Below are positions 27,375 through 36,533 of a DNA stretch of 64,000 bases, piece by piece (position 1 is the stretch's first letter; every line of letters begins with the position of its first letter). A model generated the notes under the pieces. It had not been told where the DNA came from. It saw only the letters and a list, made by a program, of their open reading frames with translations, and searched no databases. The stretch spans positions 2,217,001 to 2,281,000 of the forward strand of contig NZ_JAMGBB010000001.1 in NCBI RefSeq assembly GCF_023516505.1, read 5' to 3'. The translations under genes were made by a program, and so were the position numbers. The stretch comes from Sphingomonas brevis (lineage in GTDB: Bacteria > Pseudomonadota > Alphaproteobacteria > Sphingomonadales > Sphingomonadaceae).

Positions 27375-30266
27375 ATGTCAGTCACCCCCCGTAAGAAGCT
27401 GATCGAGGTCTCGATCCCGCTTGAAGCCATCAACAAGGCTTCGGCGCGTGAGAAGTCGATCCGGCATGGGCATCCTTCGACGCTACATCTTTGGTGGGCT
27501 AGGCGCCCGTTGGCGGCCTGTCGGGCAGTGCTGTTTGCGCAACTTGTAGACGATCCCTCGTCCTGGCCTGATCGCTTCCCCACTGAAGCCGAGCAGGACG
27601 CGGAGCGCGAGCGGCTGCATAAGGTGATCGCGGACATGGTGCCGTGGGAGGCTTCCAACGACGAACGCATCCTCAACAACGCCCGCTGGGAGATAGCCCG
27701 GTCGGTCGCTTGGGGTCTGGGCGAGGAGCCGCCGCCACGAGGCGATGCCAAGGCGATTCTCGGCTTTCTCCAGACCAAGGCGCCGCCCGTCTATGACCCC
27801 TTCTCAGGTGGCGGGTCGATTCCATTGGAAGCGCAGAGGCTGGGATTGCGCGCTTATGGATCTGATCTCAATCCGGTGGCCGTGCTGATTGGCAAGGCTC
27901 TGGTGGAGGTTCCACCTAAGTTCGCCGGCCTACCGCCGGTCAATCCAAAGGCACAGGCGGAGTCGAAGCATGGCGGCCGTTGGAACGGTAAAGGCGCGCA
28001 GGGGCTTGCCGAAGATGTGCGTTTCTATGGTCAGTGGATGCGCGATGAGGCCGAGAAGCGCATCGGCCATCTCTATCCCGCAGCGAAGCTGCCGGAGGGC
28101 ACTGAAGCGACGGTGATCGCCTGGCTCTGGGCGCGCACAGTTCGCTCACCAGACCCTGCGGCAAAAGGTGCAATGGTTCCGCTGGTTTCTTCCTTCATGC
28201 TTTCAACCAAGGAAGGGAAGAAGACGTGGATTGTGCCCGTGATCGATGCAAGCGCACCGGACGGGTGGAAGTTCGAGGTCCACAGAGGCAAATTGGCGAA
28301 GGAAGAAGAGGCCCGGCTGAAGAATGGAACCAAGACCGGACGCGGTTCCAACTTCACATGCGTTCTGACCGGGTCGGCGATCTCTCCCGATTATGTGAAA
28401 GCCGAGGGCATCGCCGGACGGATGGGCGCTCGACTCATGGCCATCGTCGCCGAGGGCGACCGTTCGCGCACCTACTTGTCGCCCACGGCGGATCACGAGG
28501 CTATCGCTGCCGAGGCTAACCCGCCCTGGGTGCCCGACGGCGAATTGCCCGATGATCCGCGCAACTTTTGGACGGTGCAGTATGGTCTTTCGACATTTGC
28601 GTCGCTCTTCACCCCGCGGCAACTGCTGGCGCTGACGACGTTTTCTGATCTGGTGGCGGAAGCACGCGAGCGTGCGCTCGCCGATGCCCGCGCCGCCAGG
28701 ATGGACGCAGACCCTACACCTGTCCACCAGGGCGGCCATGGTGCCACCGCCTACGCTGACGCTGTGGCGACTTATTTGGCCTTTGCGATTGCCCGCAGTG
28801 CCGATCGGGGTTCGACGGTTTGCAGTTGGGACAGCAGCCCCAAGATGGAGGCCCTTCGCAACACGTTCGCGCGGCAAGCGATCCCGATGAATTGGGACTA
28901 TGCCGAAGGAAGCCCTTTTTCCTCGTCGAGTGGTAACTTTCTCTTCAACGTCGAATGGACTGCCAGTGCCTTGTCGCGAGTGCCCGCTGTGGGGGTGGGA
29001 GGAATCGGTAATATCAGCGCACCTGCCAACTCATTTCCGATCAAGCCCATCGTAGTCTCAACCGATCCGCCCTATTACGACAACATCGGCTACGCCGATC
29101 TCTCCGACTACTTCTATGTTTGGCATCGCAGAACGCTTGCTAAGGTATGGCCCGAGCTGTTCCGGCGTCTCGCCACCCCGAAAACCGAAGAACTGGTTGC
29201 CACGCCCTATCGACATGGAGGCAAGAACGAGGCCGAAGCTTTCTTTATGGACGGTATGGGGCAGGCCCTGACGGCCATGCGTAACGCAGCGACCGACAGC
29301 GAACCGCTGACTATCTATTACGCCTTTAAGCAGGCGGAAGCCGCACAGGATGGAATAACATCTGCAGGCTGGTCGTCATTCCTGCAAGCAGTGGTCGATT
29401 CAGGACTGGTCGTTGATGGCACATGGCCAATGCGAACTGAGATGAGCAACCGCATGATCGGTAGCGGCACGAACGCCCTCGCTTCCTCTATCGTGCTCGT
29501 CTGCCGCAAGCGACACAGCGACGCGGGCATCATTACCCGAGCCGACTTCATCCGCCTATTAAAGCGCGAGTTACCGGAGGCGATCGATGACATCCGCAAG
29601 GCTGGCGTGGGTCCGGTGGACATGCAGCAATCGGTGATCGGTCCCGGCATGGGTGTATTCTCCCGTCATGCGCGGGTGTTGGAGGATGACGACAGCGCGA
29701 TGAGCGTGAAAACCGCGTTGGCGATTATCAACCGTGTTTGGGGCGAGATCGAGAACGAGGCCGATGCCGCGCTAGACGCCGAAACGCAGGTGGCGCTTGC
29801 CTGGTTCGCCTCCTACGGCTTCGACGCTAAGCCCTCGGGTGAGCTGATCACGCTCGCCAACGCCAAGAATGTGCCCCAGGCGGCGCTGTTCGCCTCGGGT
29901 GTGTTCACTGACCTGAGGGGTCGCGCCCAGTTAACGCCGCGCGAGCATTTGCCTTCCGATTGGACGCCGGCTGGAGACAAATCGCTCACGGTGTGGGAAT
30001 GCGTTCAGCACGCCGCACGCACCCTGCGTGCCGAGGATGGCGGCGAGGAGGCCGCGGCGCGACTGATCACTGAAATGCCGCCGCAGATTGCAGCCGATGC
30101 CCGCGCGCTTGCATATCGGCTTTTCCGGGTCGCCACCGACAAGGGCTGGTCGGCTGAGGCGCTCGTCTACAATGAACTTGCAGCGGAGTGGCCGCAGCTA
30201 AGCGAATTGGCAGGAAAACTTGCCGACGCCGCGCCACGTGGCCCGGCGCAAGCAGCCCTGCTATAG
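27375..30266 (+). CDS. DUF1156-type DNA adenine methyltransferase
   Basis: A 963-aa protein. The start KLIEVSIPLEAINKASAREK and RHGHPSTLHLWWARRPLAAC form the DUF1156 domain. Methyltransferase motif I is DPFSGGGSIPLEA (D141-G147) and the catalytic motif IV is DPPYYDN (D564-Y567), as in N6-adenine or N4-cytosine DNA methylases. The large insertions fit anti-phage-associated DUF1156 proteins. It should mark self DNA while the helicase, nuclease and ATPases act on unmodified DNA. The ATG at 27375 follows AGGAAAAG; earlier in-frame ATGs lie inside the helicase gene. Confidence 0.88.
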   Translation: MSVTPRKKLIEVSIPLEAINKASAREKSIRHGHPSTLHLWWARRPLAACRAVLFAQLVDDPSSWPDRFPTEAEQDAERERLHKVIADMVPWEASNDERILNNARWEIARSVAWGLGEEPPPRGDAKAILGFLQTKAPPVYDPFSGGGSIPLEAQRLGLRAYGSDLNPVAVLIGKALVEVPPKFAGLPPVNPKAQAESKHGGRWNGKGAQGLAEDVRFYGQWMRDEAEKRIGHLYPAAKLPEGTEATVIAWLWARTVRSPDPAAKGAMVPLVSSFMLSTKEGKKTWIVPVIDASAPDGWKFEVHRGKLAKEEEARLKNGTKTGRGSNFTCVLTGSAISPDYVKAEGIAGRMGARLMAIVAEGDRSRTYLSPTADHEAIAAEANPPWVPDGELPDDPRNFWTVQYGLSTFASLFTPRQLLALTTFSDLVAEARERALADARAARMDADPTPVHQGGHGATAYADAVATYLAFAIARSADRGSTVCSWDSSPKMEALRNTFARQAIPMNWDYAEGSPFSSSSGNFLFNVEWTASALSRVPAVGVGGIGNISAPANSFPIKPIVVSTDPPYYDNIGYADLSDYFYVWHRRTLAKVWPELFRRLATPKTEELVATPYRHGGKNEAEAFFMDGMGQALTAMRNAATDSEPLTIYYAFKQAEAAQDGITSAGWSSFLQAVVDSGLVVDGTWPMRTEMSNRMIGSGTNALASSIVLVCRKRHSDAGIITRADFIRLLKRELPEAIDDIRKAGVGPVDMQQSVIGPGMGVFSRHARVLEDDDSAMSVKTALAIINRVWGEIENEADAALDAETQVALAWFASYGFDAKPSGELITLANAKNVPQAALFASGVFTDLRGRAQLTPREHLPSDWTPAGDKSLTVWECVQHAARTLRAEDGGEEAAARLITEMPPQIAADARALAYRLFRVATDKGWSAEALVYNELAAEWPQLSELAGKLADAAPRGPAQAALL

Positions 30267-30275
30267 GCCGGCGCG

Positions 30276-31643
30276 ATGCTGAGATCTCTGCGCTTCACCA
30301 ACTTCAAATCCTGGGAAAAGGTCGAGCTTAATTGCGCTCGGATAACGGGCGTGTTCGGCACCAACTCTTCGGGCAAGACTAGCCTGCTCCAGTTTCTTCT
30401 TCTTCTCAAACAAACGAAGGACACCACCGATCGAGCAATCGCGCTGGAATTGAATGGTGAATTTGTCGAACTCGGCACGATCCGAGATGCAATTTACAAG
30501 CACGACGAAGAGCGCTCGATCGATTTTGGTTTATCGTTTCAGCTAGATGGCGATTATTCGCTGGTCGACCCTTCGGGCAAGCGGACTTCGGCAATCACAC
30601 GCGGAAATGTTCTCGATTTTGGCGCCTTCGTCAGTGTGTCCAAGCGTGCCCCAGCCACCGAATGGATTGCCTATACCCTCGGGAACGTGACTTTCAGTCT
30701 CGCGCGGCGAGAAGAGGAATCAACGTCCTTTGAACTTCGAGCAGAGGCAGTCGGAGGCGAGAAATCGACATTTCGCTTCGTTCGAACTCAGGGGCGTCCA
30801 TGGCAGTTGCCCGGTCCCGTCAAATCCTATGCCTTCCCAGATCAAACGAGGACATTCTTCCAGAACTCCGGTTTTCTAGCAGATTTGGAGTCCATCTATG
30901 AGGAGGCTCTCGATCGCATCTACTACCTTGGACCTCTGCGTAATCCACCTGAGCGGGATTACCTCTGGGCGCGATCGCGACCGACAGATGTCGGAACAAG
31001 TGGAGAAAAGGCAATCGATGCGATCCTGGCAGCAACCGAAGCGGGGGAAACTCGCAATCTGAAGCCCAAGGCGCACCACGTCCCGTTTCAGGAGATGATT
31101 GCCTATTGGCTGCGCGCAATGGGCATGATCGACAGCTTTAGCGTGGAAGAAATTGCTGACGGGTCCAACTTATGGCGCGCGCGCGTTCGAACACGAAAGG
31201 GCGCCAGCGAGGTCATGCTCACCGACGTTGGCTTCGGTGTCTCGCAGGTGCTCCCGGTAATCACGCTCCTTCAATACGTTCCGGAGGGGTCAACAGTTGT
31301 GCTCGAACAGCCGGAAATACACCTTCACCCTCTCGCTCAAGCAGCACTCGCCGATGTAATCATCCAAGCTGCATTGCATCGAAACGTCCAGGTCATCCTC
31401 GAAAGTCACTCGGAACATCTCTTGCTCCGCCTGCAAAGGCGCATTGCCGAAGAGGCAATCTCGGCAAACGACGTGAAACTCTATTTTTGCGACGCCCCAC
31501 GGGGGGTTTCCACCCTAACTCCATTAGAAATTGATCTCTATGGCAACATCATCAATTGGCCAGATAAATTTATGGGCGACGCATTCGATGAGACTGCCAA
31601 AGCGGAGGTGGCGCGCCTTGAGCGAATGAAAGCGGCTGAATGA
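30276..31643 (+). CDS. AAA/ABC-type ATPase (OLD-like, DUF3696 type)
   Basis: A 455-aa protein with the SMC/OLD-like head: N-terminal MLRSLRFTNFKSWEKVEL, Walker A FGTNSSGKTS (K34), and C-terminal signature and Walker B region DVGFGVSQVLPV and VVLEQPEIHLHP, followed by ILESHSEHLLLRLQRR. This is the family of bacterial AAA ATPases that pair with nucleases in defence operons. Base composition is lower in GC than its neighbours. Nine bases after the methylase gene; its stop overlaps the PIN gene start by four bases (ATGA), so the two are translationally coupled and may form one complex. Confidence 0.85.
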   Translation: MLRSLRFTNFKSWEKVELNCARITGVFGTNSSGKTSLLQFLLLLKQTKDTTDRAIALELNGEFVELGTIRDAIYKHDEERSIDFGLSFQLDGDYSLVDPSGKRTSAITRGNVLDFGAFVSVSKRAPATEWIAYTLGNVTFSLARREEESTSFELRAEAVGGEKSTFRFVRTQGRPWQLPGPVKSYAFPDQTRTFFQNSGFLADLESIYEEALDRIYYLGPLRNPPERDYLWARSRPTDVGTSGEKAIDAILAATEAGETRNLKPKAHHVPFQEMIAYWLRAMGMIDSFSVEEIADGSNLWRARVRTRKGASEVMLTDVGFGVSQVLPVITLLQYVPEGSTVVLEQPEIHLHPLAQAALADVIIQAALHRNVQVILESHSEHLLLRLQRRIAEEAISANDVKLYFCDAPRGVSTLTPLEIDLYGNIINWPDKFMGDAFDETAKAEVARLERMKAAE

Positions 31644-32140
31644 GCCGCTGTGTGGTGGACACGAACGTAGCTATCGTCGCGAATGCAAGGTCGGATCCCG
31701 ATGATCCCAATCCTCCGTCGATCGAATGTAGGCTCGCCACCGTCACTTTCCTGATGGAGTTGTTGAGCGACGGCAAAATCCTTCTCGATCTCGATAGCGC
31801 TATTCAGACGGAGTATCGGACCTATCTCAATCCGAGAGGTCAACCCGGCGTGGGAGATCGCTTTTACCAGGCCGTGTTGCAAAGTGCACCTGAACGCGTC
31901 GAGCGTGTGGAGTTGCCCAAGGCGGCAAGCGGGGAATATGCCGATTTCCCGCAATCGCTAATTGATGCCGGATTCGACCCTAGCGATCGCAAGTTCGCCG
32001 CGCTGGCGCGGCGTGAAGGAGTGCCTGTGTATAATGCTACCGACAGCGACTGGATCGAACACGCAGAGACCCTGGCGGCAGAGCATATCCAAGTCGAGCA
32101 TTTGTGTGGCTGCAATCCGGCCCAGTGGTTCGCCGCGTGA
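31640..32140 (+). CDS. PIN-domain nuclease
   Basis: A 166-aa protein with PIN-fold acidic residues: MSRCVVDTNVAIVA at the N-terminus, then FDPSDRKFAALARREGVPVY and NATDSDW at the C-terminus. It overlaps the ATPase stop and the DUF499 start, so it is embedded in the operon rather than being a stand-alone toxin. Probable effector nuclease controlled by the preceding ATPase, by analogy with OLD-nuclease and ABC-nuclease pairs; this is inference. Confidence 0.82.
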   Translation: MSRCVVDTNVAIVANARSDPDDPNPPSIECRLATVTFLMELLSDGKILLDLDSAIQTEYRTYLNPRGQPGVGDRFYQAVLQSAPERVERVELPKAASGEYADFPQSLIDAGFDPSDRKFAALARREGVPVYNATDSDWIEHAETLAAEHIQVEHLCGCNPAQWFAA

Positions 32141-35100
32141 CTGCTGACCATTCAGCGACCGATCGTGTCCGCAAGGCGCTCGATCATCTGCGGCCCGGTC
32201 TGTCGCCCTTCGTCGAAGCTTGGATGAAGAAGAAGCACGGTGCGGACTGGGGTAGGGTAGCCAGCAGGGCGCACGGTAGTGATTCAAGCGGACCTCTGGA
32301 CGCCTACGGGCTGCTGAAGACTATTCTCGACAACTGGCGATTCACTTTTGAGGAGGCGTTTCAGCAACGCGAGCGACATCGCGTGCGCAACTTCGTCTCA
32401 ACCTCTCTGGAGGCGCGCAACGCGACCTCGCATCTTACCCTGCCGCTCCAGGACACCGAAGCGCTGCGTTATCTCGACGCCATCCACGAGCTGCTGAGGG
32501 TCGTTAAGGCGCCCGAGACCGAAACCTCCGCGATTAAAGGGCTATACGAGGCTCAGCGCCGCTCGGGACTTGCCGACAAGGTCACGGAGAAGCCGCCGGC
32601 CGAGCCGCGCGGCACGCTGTCGCTACCGCTCACTCCGCGCGAGGAGGGAAAGCCAGATAAAGCGCTGCGCCCTTGGATCGAAGTTGCGTTGCCTCATGCA
32701 GACGTGCTGGAAAATCGCTTCCGACAATCCGAATTCGCAGCCGACCTATTTGCGGTGGATTCCGGCAACGCCGCTGGCGAGTATGCCGATCCTCGCGACT
32801 TCTTCCGCATCACCTTTCTTACGGAAGGGCTGAAGCGCGTCCTCAGCACCGCCTTGCAACGGCTGGGCGGGACCGGTGGCGATCCGGTCATCGGTCTTCA
32901 GACCGCCTTTGGCGGCGGCAAGACGCACACCATGCTCGCTGCCTACCACCTATGCGGGGTGGACGATCCGGCACCATTGGAAGGCTTGGCGGATCTTGCG
33001 GTCGACAGCGCCGACTGGAAACGACCGAAGACCGCCGTCTTCGTCGGAACGTCAAAGGCAACCGACGACTCGCTGGTTCTGCATGGCGGTCCCAAGGTGC
33101 GCACGCTCTGGGGGTATATCGCTTGGAGGCTCGCGGGCGATGCCGGATTGGAACTGGTCAAGGAAGCCGAAGCCGCGCGAACCAATCCCGGCTCTGAGCT
33201 GATGGTTGAGGTCTTCAAGCTTGCCGGGCCTAGCCTGATCCTGCTCGACGAGCTTGTTGCTTATGCCCGACAGTTGCCGGACGACCGCTTTGAAGCATTC
33301 CTCTCCTTCATTCAGTCGCTGACCGAGGCGGCAAAGATGGTGCCCGATGTGCTTGTCATCGGATCATTACCGGAGAGTGATGCCGAGGTTGGCGGGGAAA
33401 AAGGCAAGGCAGCATTGCTACGATTGGAGCGCGTGTTCGGACGCGTCCAGTCGCCTTGGCTGCCTGCTACCGGTGACGAAACCTATGAGATTATTCGGCG
33501 GCGCCTGTTCCAGCCGCTCGATAGTGACGGCGAGAGGGCGCGCGAGGAGACCTGCAAGGCATTCCACAAGCTTTACCGCGATAATGCTGCTGAGTTTCCA
33601 CCGGAGGCCCGTGAGACGCGCTATCTGGAACTACTGAGGCTGTCCTACCCAATCCATCCGGAACTTTTTGATCGGCTTTCTAAGGACTGGGCGAGCCTCG
33701 AAAAGTTTCAGCGAACCCGTGGCGTGCTTCAGTTTATGGCCAACGTGATCGGCGTGCTTTGGCAGGAGCGCTCCGGCGATCCGTTGATAACACCAGCTCG
33801 TGTCCCTGTGTCACATGAAAAGGTGCGCGCCAGCATCCTCTATCCGCTCGATCCCGCCTTTGGCGCCGTTGTCGACAAGGAAGTTGACGGGCCGAGTTCG
33901 CTTCCCGCGCAGAAGGAAGCCAATCCGCAACGTCGCATTTCGCAAGCCCGCGCTGCGACCAGGACTGCACGATCAGTGTTCCTGTGTTCGGCGCCTCTCG
34001 TCGGGCAACCCAACGCTGGCGTGACTGGACCAGGCGTGAGGCTCGCTTGCGCCGAGCCAGGCGATCAACTCGCGATCTTTGGCGAGGCCCTCCGCGAACT
34101 GAGCGAGCAGGCGACCTATCTCTACGAGGAGGCCGGCCGCTACTGGTTCTCAACCCAACCGACCCTCAACCGGCTTGCTGACGAGCGCGGGCGTTCGTTG
34201 CCGGAACATGAGGTGGACGAATATGTCCGCAAGAATCTCCGCGAGGACGGGGGGCACAAGGCTGGGTTTGCAAAGGTCCATGCTGTTCCTGACGATGCCT
34301 CCACAGTAGACGAGGCCGAGGCGCTGGCACTGGTGATCCTATCGCCCGCCACGGCGCACAGCGGACGAAGCGCGGGGCAAAGCGCCGCAACCGAGGCAGT
34401 CTCGGATGCACTGCTTCGCTGTCGTAATTCGCAGCGGCGTCATCGCAACACGCTGATTTTTGTCGCCGCTGATGAAGCACAGCTTGCAACTGCGCGAGAC
34501 GTGGTCCGGAAGGCTATAGCTTGGCAATCAATCGCCGATGATAAGCGGCTCCAGGGGCAGTTGACTCAAGCCCAAGCGGCCGATGCTAGAGACAAGGCCA
34601 GCACTAACAAGGAGTCCGCCAGCAAGGCCATCCGGAACGCGTGGAGCCACATCCTCTATCCCGTCGAGACCGTCAGCCCAGGCAAACCCTTTGATCTGGA
34701 GCATGCTTCGATCGGCGGCGGAGATAAGCTGAGCGTTCCTATCTCTACTTTCACAAAGGTTGTCGCAGATGGAATCGCCCGCGAGAAGCTTGGGGCAGAC
34801 ACGCTTTGGCTGAAGTTGAAGGATCTGTGGCCGGAAGACCGAGATCACTTGCCGATCGCCGAGATCGCGGGTTGGTTCGCTTCCTACGTTCATCTACCGC
34901 GGATTAAAAATCGCACCGTGCTCGATCTTGCGATCCGTGACGCGGTCGCGAAGTTCGACGCGTCGTTCGGCTACGCCGACGCAGTTGAGGGCAGCACTTA
35001 CACCGGCTTACGCATCTCAAAGGGGTTACCCGAGTTCATTCCAGACACGGCAGTGCTTGTCCGCGAAGCCGTTGCGCGGGAAGCGCAGGGACCATCGGAG

Positions 35101-35421
35101 CAGCCGACGCCCCCTGAGGACGCAGCCGATCAGACTGGTGCCGCAACGCCTGGCGGCCCTGTGGCCAGTCCAGATGGGCAGATCGCCCCGAAAAGGTTCT
35201 ATGGCACGGTGGAGCTTGATGCGACCCGTCCCATTCGCTCGCTCGAACAGATTGTGGAGGCCGTGGTCGCGCAGCTTCAGCACACCTCCGGCACCAAGGT
35301 GACGCTGACGCTGGATGTGGAGGCCGTGTCCGCAAGCGGCTTTTCTGATGCTGACGTCGGCGTTGTGCGCGACAATGCGCGCCAACTAAAGTTTGATCCC
35401 AGCTCGACGGGCTTCGAGTGA
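32137..35421 (+). CDS. DUF499-type ATPase with N-terminal Swt1-HEPN-like domain
   Basis: A 1094-aa protein. Residues 1-125 (RVRKALDHLRPGLSPFVEAW, then LLKTILDNWRFTFEEAF and RNFVSTSLEARNATSHL) match the Swt1-like HEPN domain. The ATPase domain follows, with Walker A TAFGGGKTHTM (K262) and Walker B LILLDELVAYA (D371, E372). The C-terminus ends in TKVTLTLDVEAVSASGFSDA, typical of DUF499 proteins that accompany DUF1156 methylases in anti-phage loci. I use the GTG at 32137, which overlaps the PIN stop (GTGA). Last gene of the operon and of the island. Confidence 0.85.
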   Translation: MTADHSATDRVRKALDHLRPGLSPFVEAWMKKKHGADWGRVASRAHGSDSSGPLDAYGLLKTILDNWRFTFEEAFQQRERHRVRNFVSTSLEARNATSHLTLPLQDTEALRYLDAIHELLRVVKAPETETSAIKGLYEAQRRSGLADKVTEKPPAEPRGTLSLPLTPREEGKPDKALRPWIEVALPHADVLENRFRQSEFAADLFAVDSGNAAGEYADPRDFFRITFLTEGLKRVLSTALQRLGGTGGDPVIGLQTAFGGGKTHTMLAAYHLCGVDDPAPLEGLADLAVDSADWKRPKTAVFVGTSKATDDSLVLHGGPKVRTLWGYIAWRLAGDAGLELVKEAEAARTNPGSELMVEVFKLAGPSLILLDELVAYARQLPDDRFEAFLSFIQSLTEAAKMVPDVLVIGSLPESDAEVGGEKGKAALLRLERVFGRVQSPWLPATGDETYEIIRRRLFQPLDSDGERAREETCKAFHKLYRDNAAEFPPEARETRYLELLRLSYPIHPELFDRLSKDWASLEKFQRTRGVLQFMANVIGVLWQERSGDPLITPARVPVSHEKVRASILYPLDPAFGAVVDKEVDGPSSLPAQKEANPQRRISQARAATRTARSVFLCSAPLVGQPNAGVTGPGVRLACAEPGDQLAIFGEALRELSEQATYLYEEAGRYWFSTQPTLNRLADERGRSLPEHEVDEYVRKNLREDGGHKAGFAKVHAVPDDASTVDEAEALALVILSPATAHSGRSAGQSAATEAVSDALLRCRNSQRRHRNTLIFVAADEAQLATARDVVRKAIAWQSIADDKRLQGQLTQAQAADARDKASTNKESASKAIRNAWSHILYPVETVSPGKPFDLEHASIGGGDKLSVPISTFTKVVADGIAREKLGADTLWLKLKDLWPEDRDHLPIAEIAGWFASYVHLPRIKNRTVLDLAIRDAVAKFDASFGYADAVEGSTYTGLRISKGLPEFIPDTAVLVREAVAREAQGPSEQPTPPEDAADQTGAATPGGPVASPDGQIAPKRFYGTVELDATRPIRSLEQIVEAVVAQLQHTSGTKVTLTLDVEAVSASGFSDADVGVVRDNARQLKFDPSSTGFE

Positions 35422-35531
35422 TTTTTCCGTCGATGACGCGCGGCTCGTGTGGGTAGAAATGTGGGAAGCGCAACCAACGTATCGCAATTAGCTATTATAT
35501 ATTAGATACTTAAGTCATATAGTCAGACGGA

Positions 35532-35545
35532 CTCCCGCTCCGCCA
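35532..35545 (+). repeat. attR: copy of tRNA-Ser 3' end
   Basis: CTCCCGCTCCGCCA, identical to 13691-13704. It lies 110 bp after the last island gene in an AT-richer stretch. After it the sequence returns to chromosome-like content with an intergenic repeat of the local family. Confidence 0.88.
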
Positions 35546-35572
35546 TCATTTTCGGAAGATATGCCATTGCAG

Positions 35573-35610
35573 GCCTAATGGCCGCTTTCGACCCATTGCG
35601 GTCATTAGGC
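35573..35610. repeat. Dispersed palindromic repeat, copy 1
   Basis: The arms GCCTAATGGCCGC and GCGGTCATTAGGC (one mismatch) flank the centre TTTCGACCCATT. It is followed by AGTTTTG, so it could also terminate transcripts coming from the island or tRNA. Related copies lie at 36460, 38671 and 63253, with degenerate ones near 39097 and 60379. Confidence 0.75.
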
Positions 35611-35619
35611 AGTTTTGTC

Positions 35620-36393
35620 TCAGCCAGCCTCGCGAATTTGACCTTTTAGCCGCTCGGCCTCTTTCGCCAGTTGGCGCGCATTCCAGATCTTTTGGTCTAG
35701 GTCGGCAATCACACGGTTGAGGGCCCACCTCAGGTTGGGGATCGCACGTACCTCTACAGCGACGCGTTCGGCGGATCGCGGCTCCATGGTCGACTTGCAA
35801 AAATTGGAAAGCCTCGGCGTAACACTGCCATACTTGTCTGCCTGAAGAACCTCCGGACAGTCTTTGAGCACCTGCGCCTGGGCGGCGAACGGAAGCACGG
35901 ACCGGATGGTTTCCCGATAAGGTGGAACGTTGTCGAACAGGCGCTGCATGGTCGCCAGGCCGACATAATAATTTGCAATGCGCTCCCGAAGCATGCGGCT
36001 GCCGAGGAACTCCGCCTTCCCGGAGGCGACGACCTCGTCATAGGTGAAATGACGGATCGCCTGAGGGATGTGGTTGCTGGCCTCGTACGCATCGATGATG
36101 AATTCGCCAGGACGCTCGCTAACGGGCCTGTCCAGGGCGGCAAGCGCGGCCTGCGCATGCGCCAGGACTTGACCATAATATTGGATGCGGAATGAAACGT
36201 CGCGCTGATCCGATTCCAGATCAAAATAAAGCCGATCGCGATATTCCCGGCCTTCGGCCCGGTCGAGCCTCGCCTGGTTCCAGTTATTGACCTGAATACC
36301 CAGGAACACGCCCAGAATGAGGATGACGAGGTCCAAGGCGACCCCGAACCAGTTCTGGCGCGCCCCCTCCGCCCGTAGCCGTCTGAGGATCAT
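35620..36393 (-). CDS. Membrane-anchored protein of unknown function
   Basis: A 257-aa protein with one N-terminal membrane helix (WFGVALDLVILILGVFLGIQ) followed by VNNWNQARLDRAEGREYRDR and a long helical, mostly soluble domain ending in a likely coiled coil (DQKIWNARQLAKEAERLKGQ). This helix-plus-VNNWNQ start is common in a family of unknown proteins in sphingomonads and xanthomonads (DUF6090-like, as I recall). The start at 36393 has GGGGGGAAG five bases upstream; an ATG at 36414 would add seven residues. Confidence 0.7.
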   Translation of the reverse strand: MILRRLRAEGARQNWFGVALDLVILILGVFLGIQVNNWNQARLDRAEGREYRDRLYFDLESDQRDVSFRIQYYGQVLAHAQAALAALDRPVSERPGEFIIDAYEASNHIPQAIRHFTYDEVVASGKAEFLGSRMLRERIANYYVGLATMQRLFDNVPPYRETIRSVLPFAAQAQVLKDCPEVLQADKYGSVTPRLSNFCKSTMEPRSAERVAVEVRAIPNLRWALNRVIADLDQKIWNARQLAKEAERLKGQIREAG

Positions 36394-36459
36394 CCGTGCT
36401 TCCCCCCACATCACGTTAGGCGAAGCCGAACCCTCCTGCCAATCCAGCTTTAAGGGGCG

Positions 36460-36489
36460 AATGGCCGCGTTCGACCCATTGCGGCCATT
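36460..36489. repeat. Dispersed palindromic repeat, copy 2
   Basis: Arms AATGGCCGC (36460-36468) and GCGGCCATT (36481-36489) are fully complementary, with centre GTTCGACCCATT. It sits in the 140-bp gap between the unknown membrane protein and the S9 peptidase. Confidence 0.75.
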
Positions 36490-36533
36490 GGGACGTGCCG
36501 GGAGCCGTTAGCCGATTTCGCTGCCAAGCGAGG

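Larger units (their letters stand above)
13691..35545 (+). mobile_element. Integrative genomic island in tRNA-Ser(GGA), about 21.9 kb
   Basis: The boundaries are 14-bp direct repeats of the tRNA 3' end. The first gene inside is a P4-type tyrosine integrase 142 bp from the tRNA, followed by a small HTH (excisionase-like) gene. The rest is cargo: phage-like small genes (replication/HTH protein, DUF2280), an XRE regulator, a giant STAND NTPase and a five-gene helicase-methylase-nuclease operon. Codon use in several cargo genes is less GC3-biased than in the oxidase genes. No transfer or virion structural genes were seen, so it is probably an integrative but not self-transmissible defence island. 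Confidence 0.88.

Noticed and set aside
13691-35545. Island as a prophage
   Set aside because: Integrase, HTH and DUF2280 genes are phage-like, but no capsid, portal, tail, large terminase or lysis genes are present.
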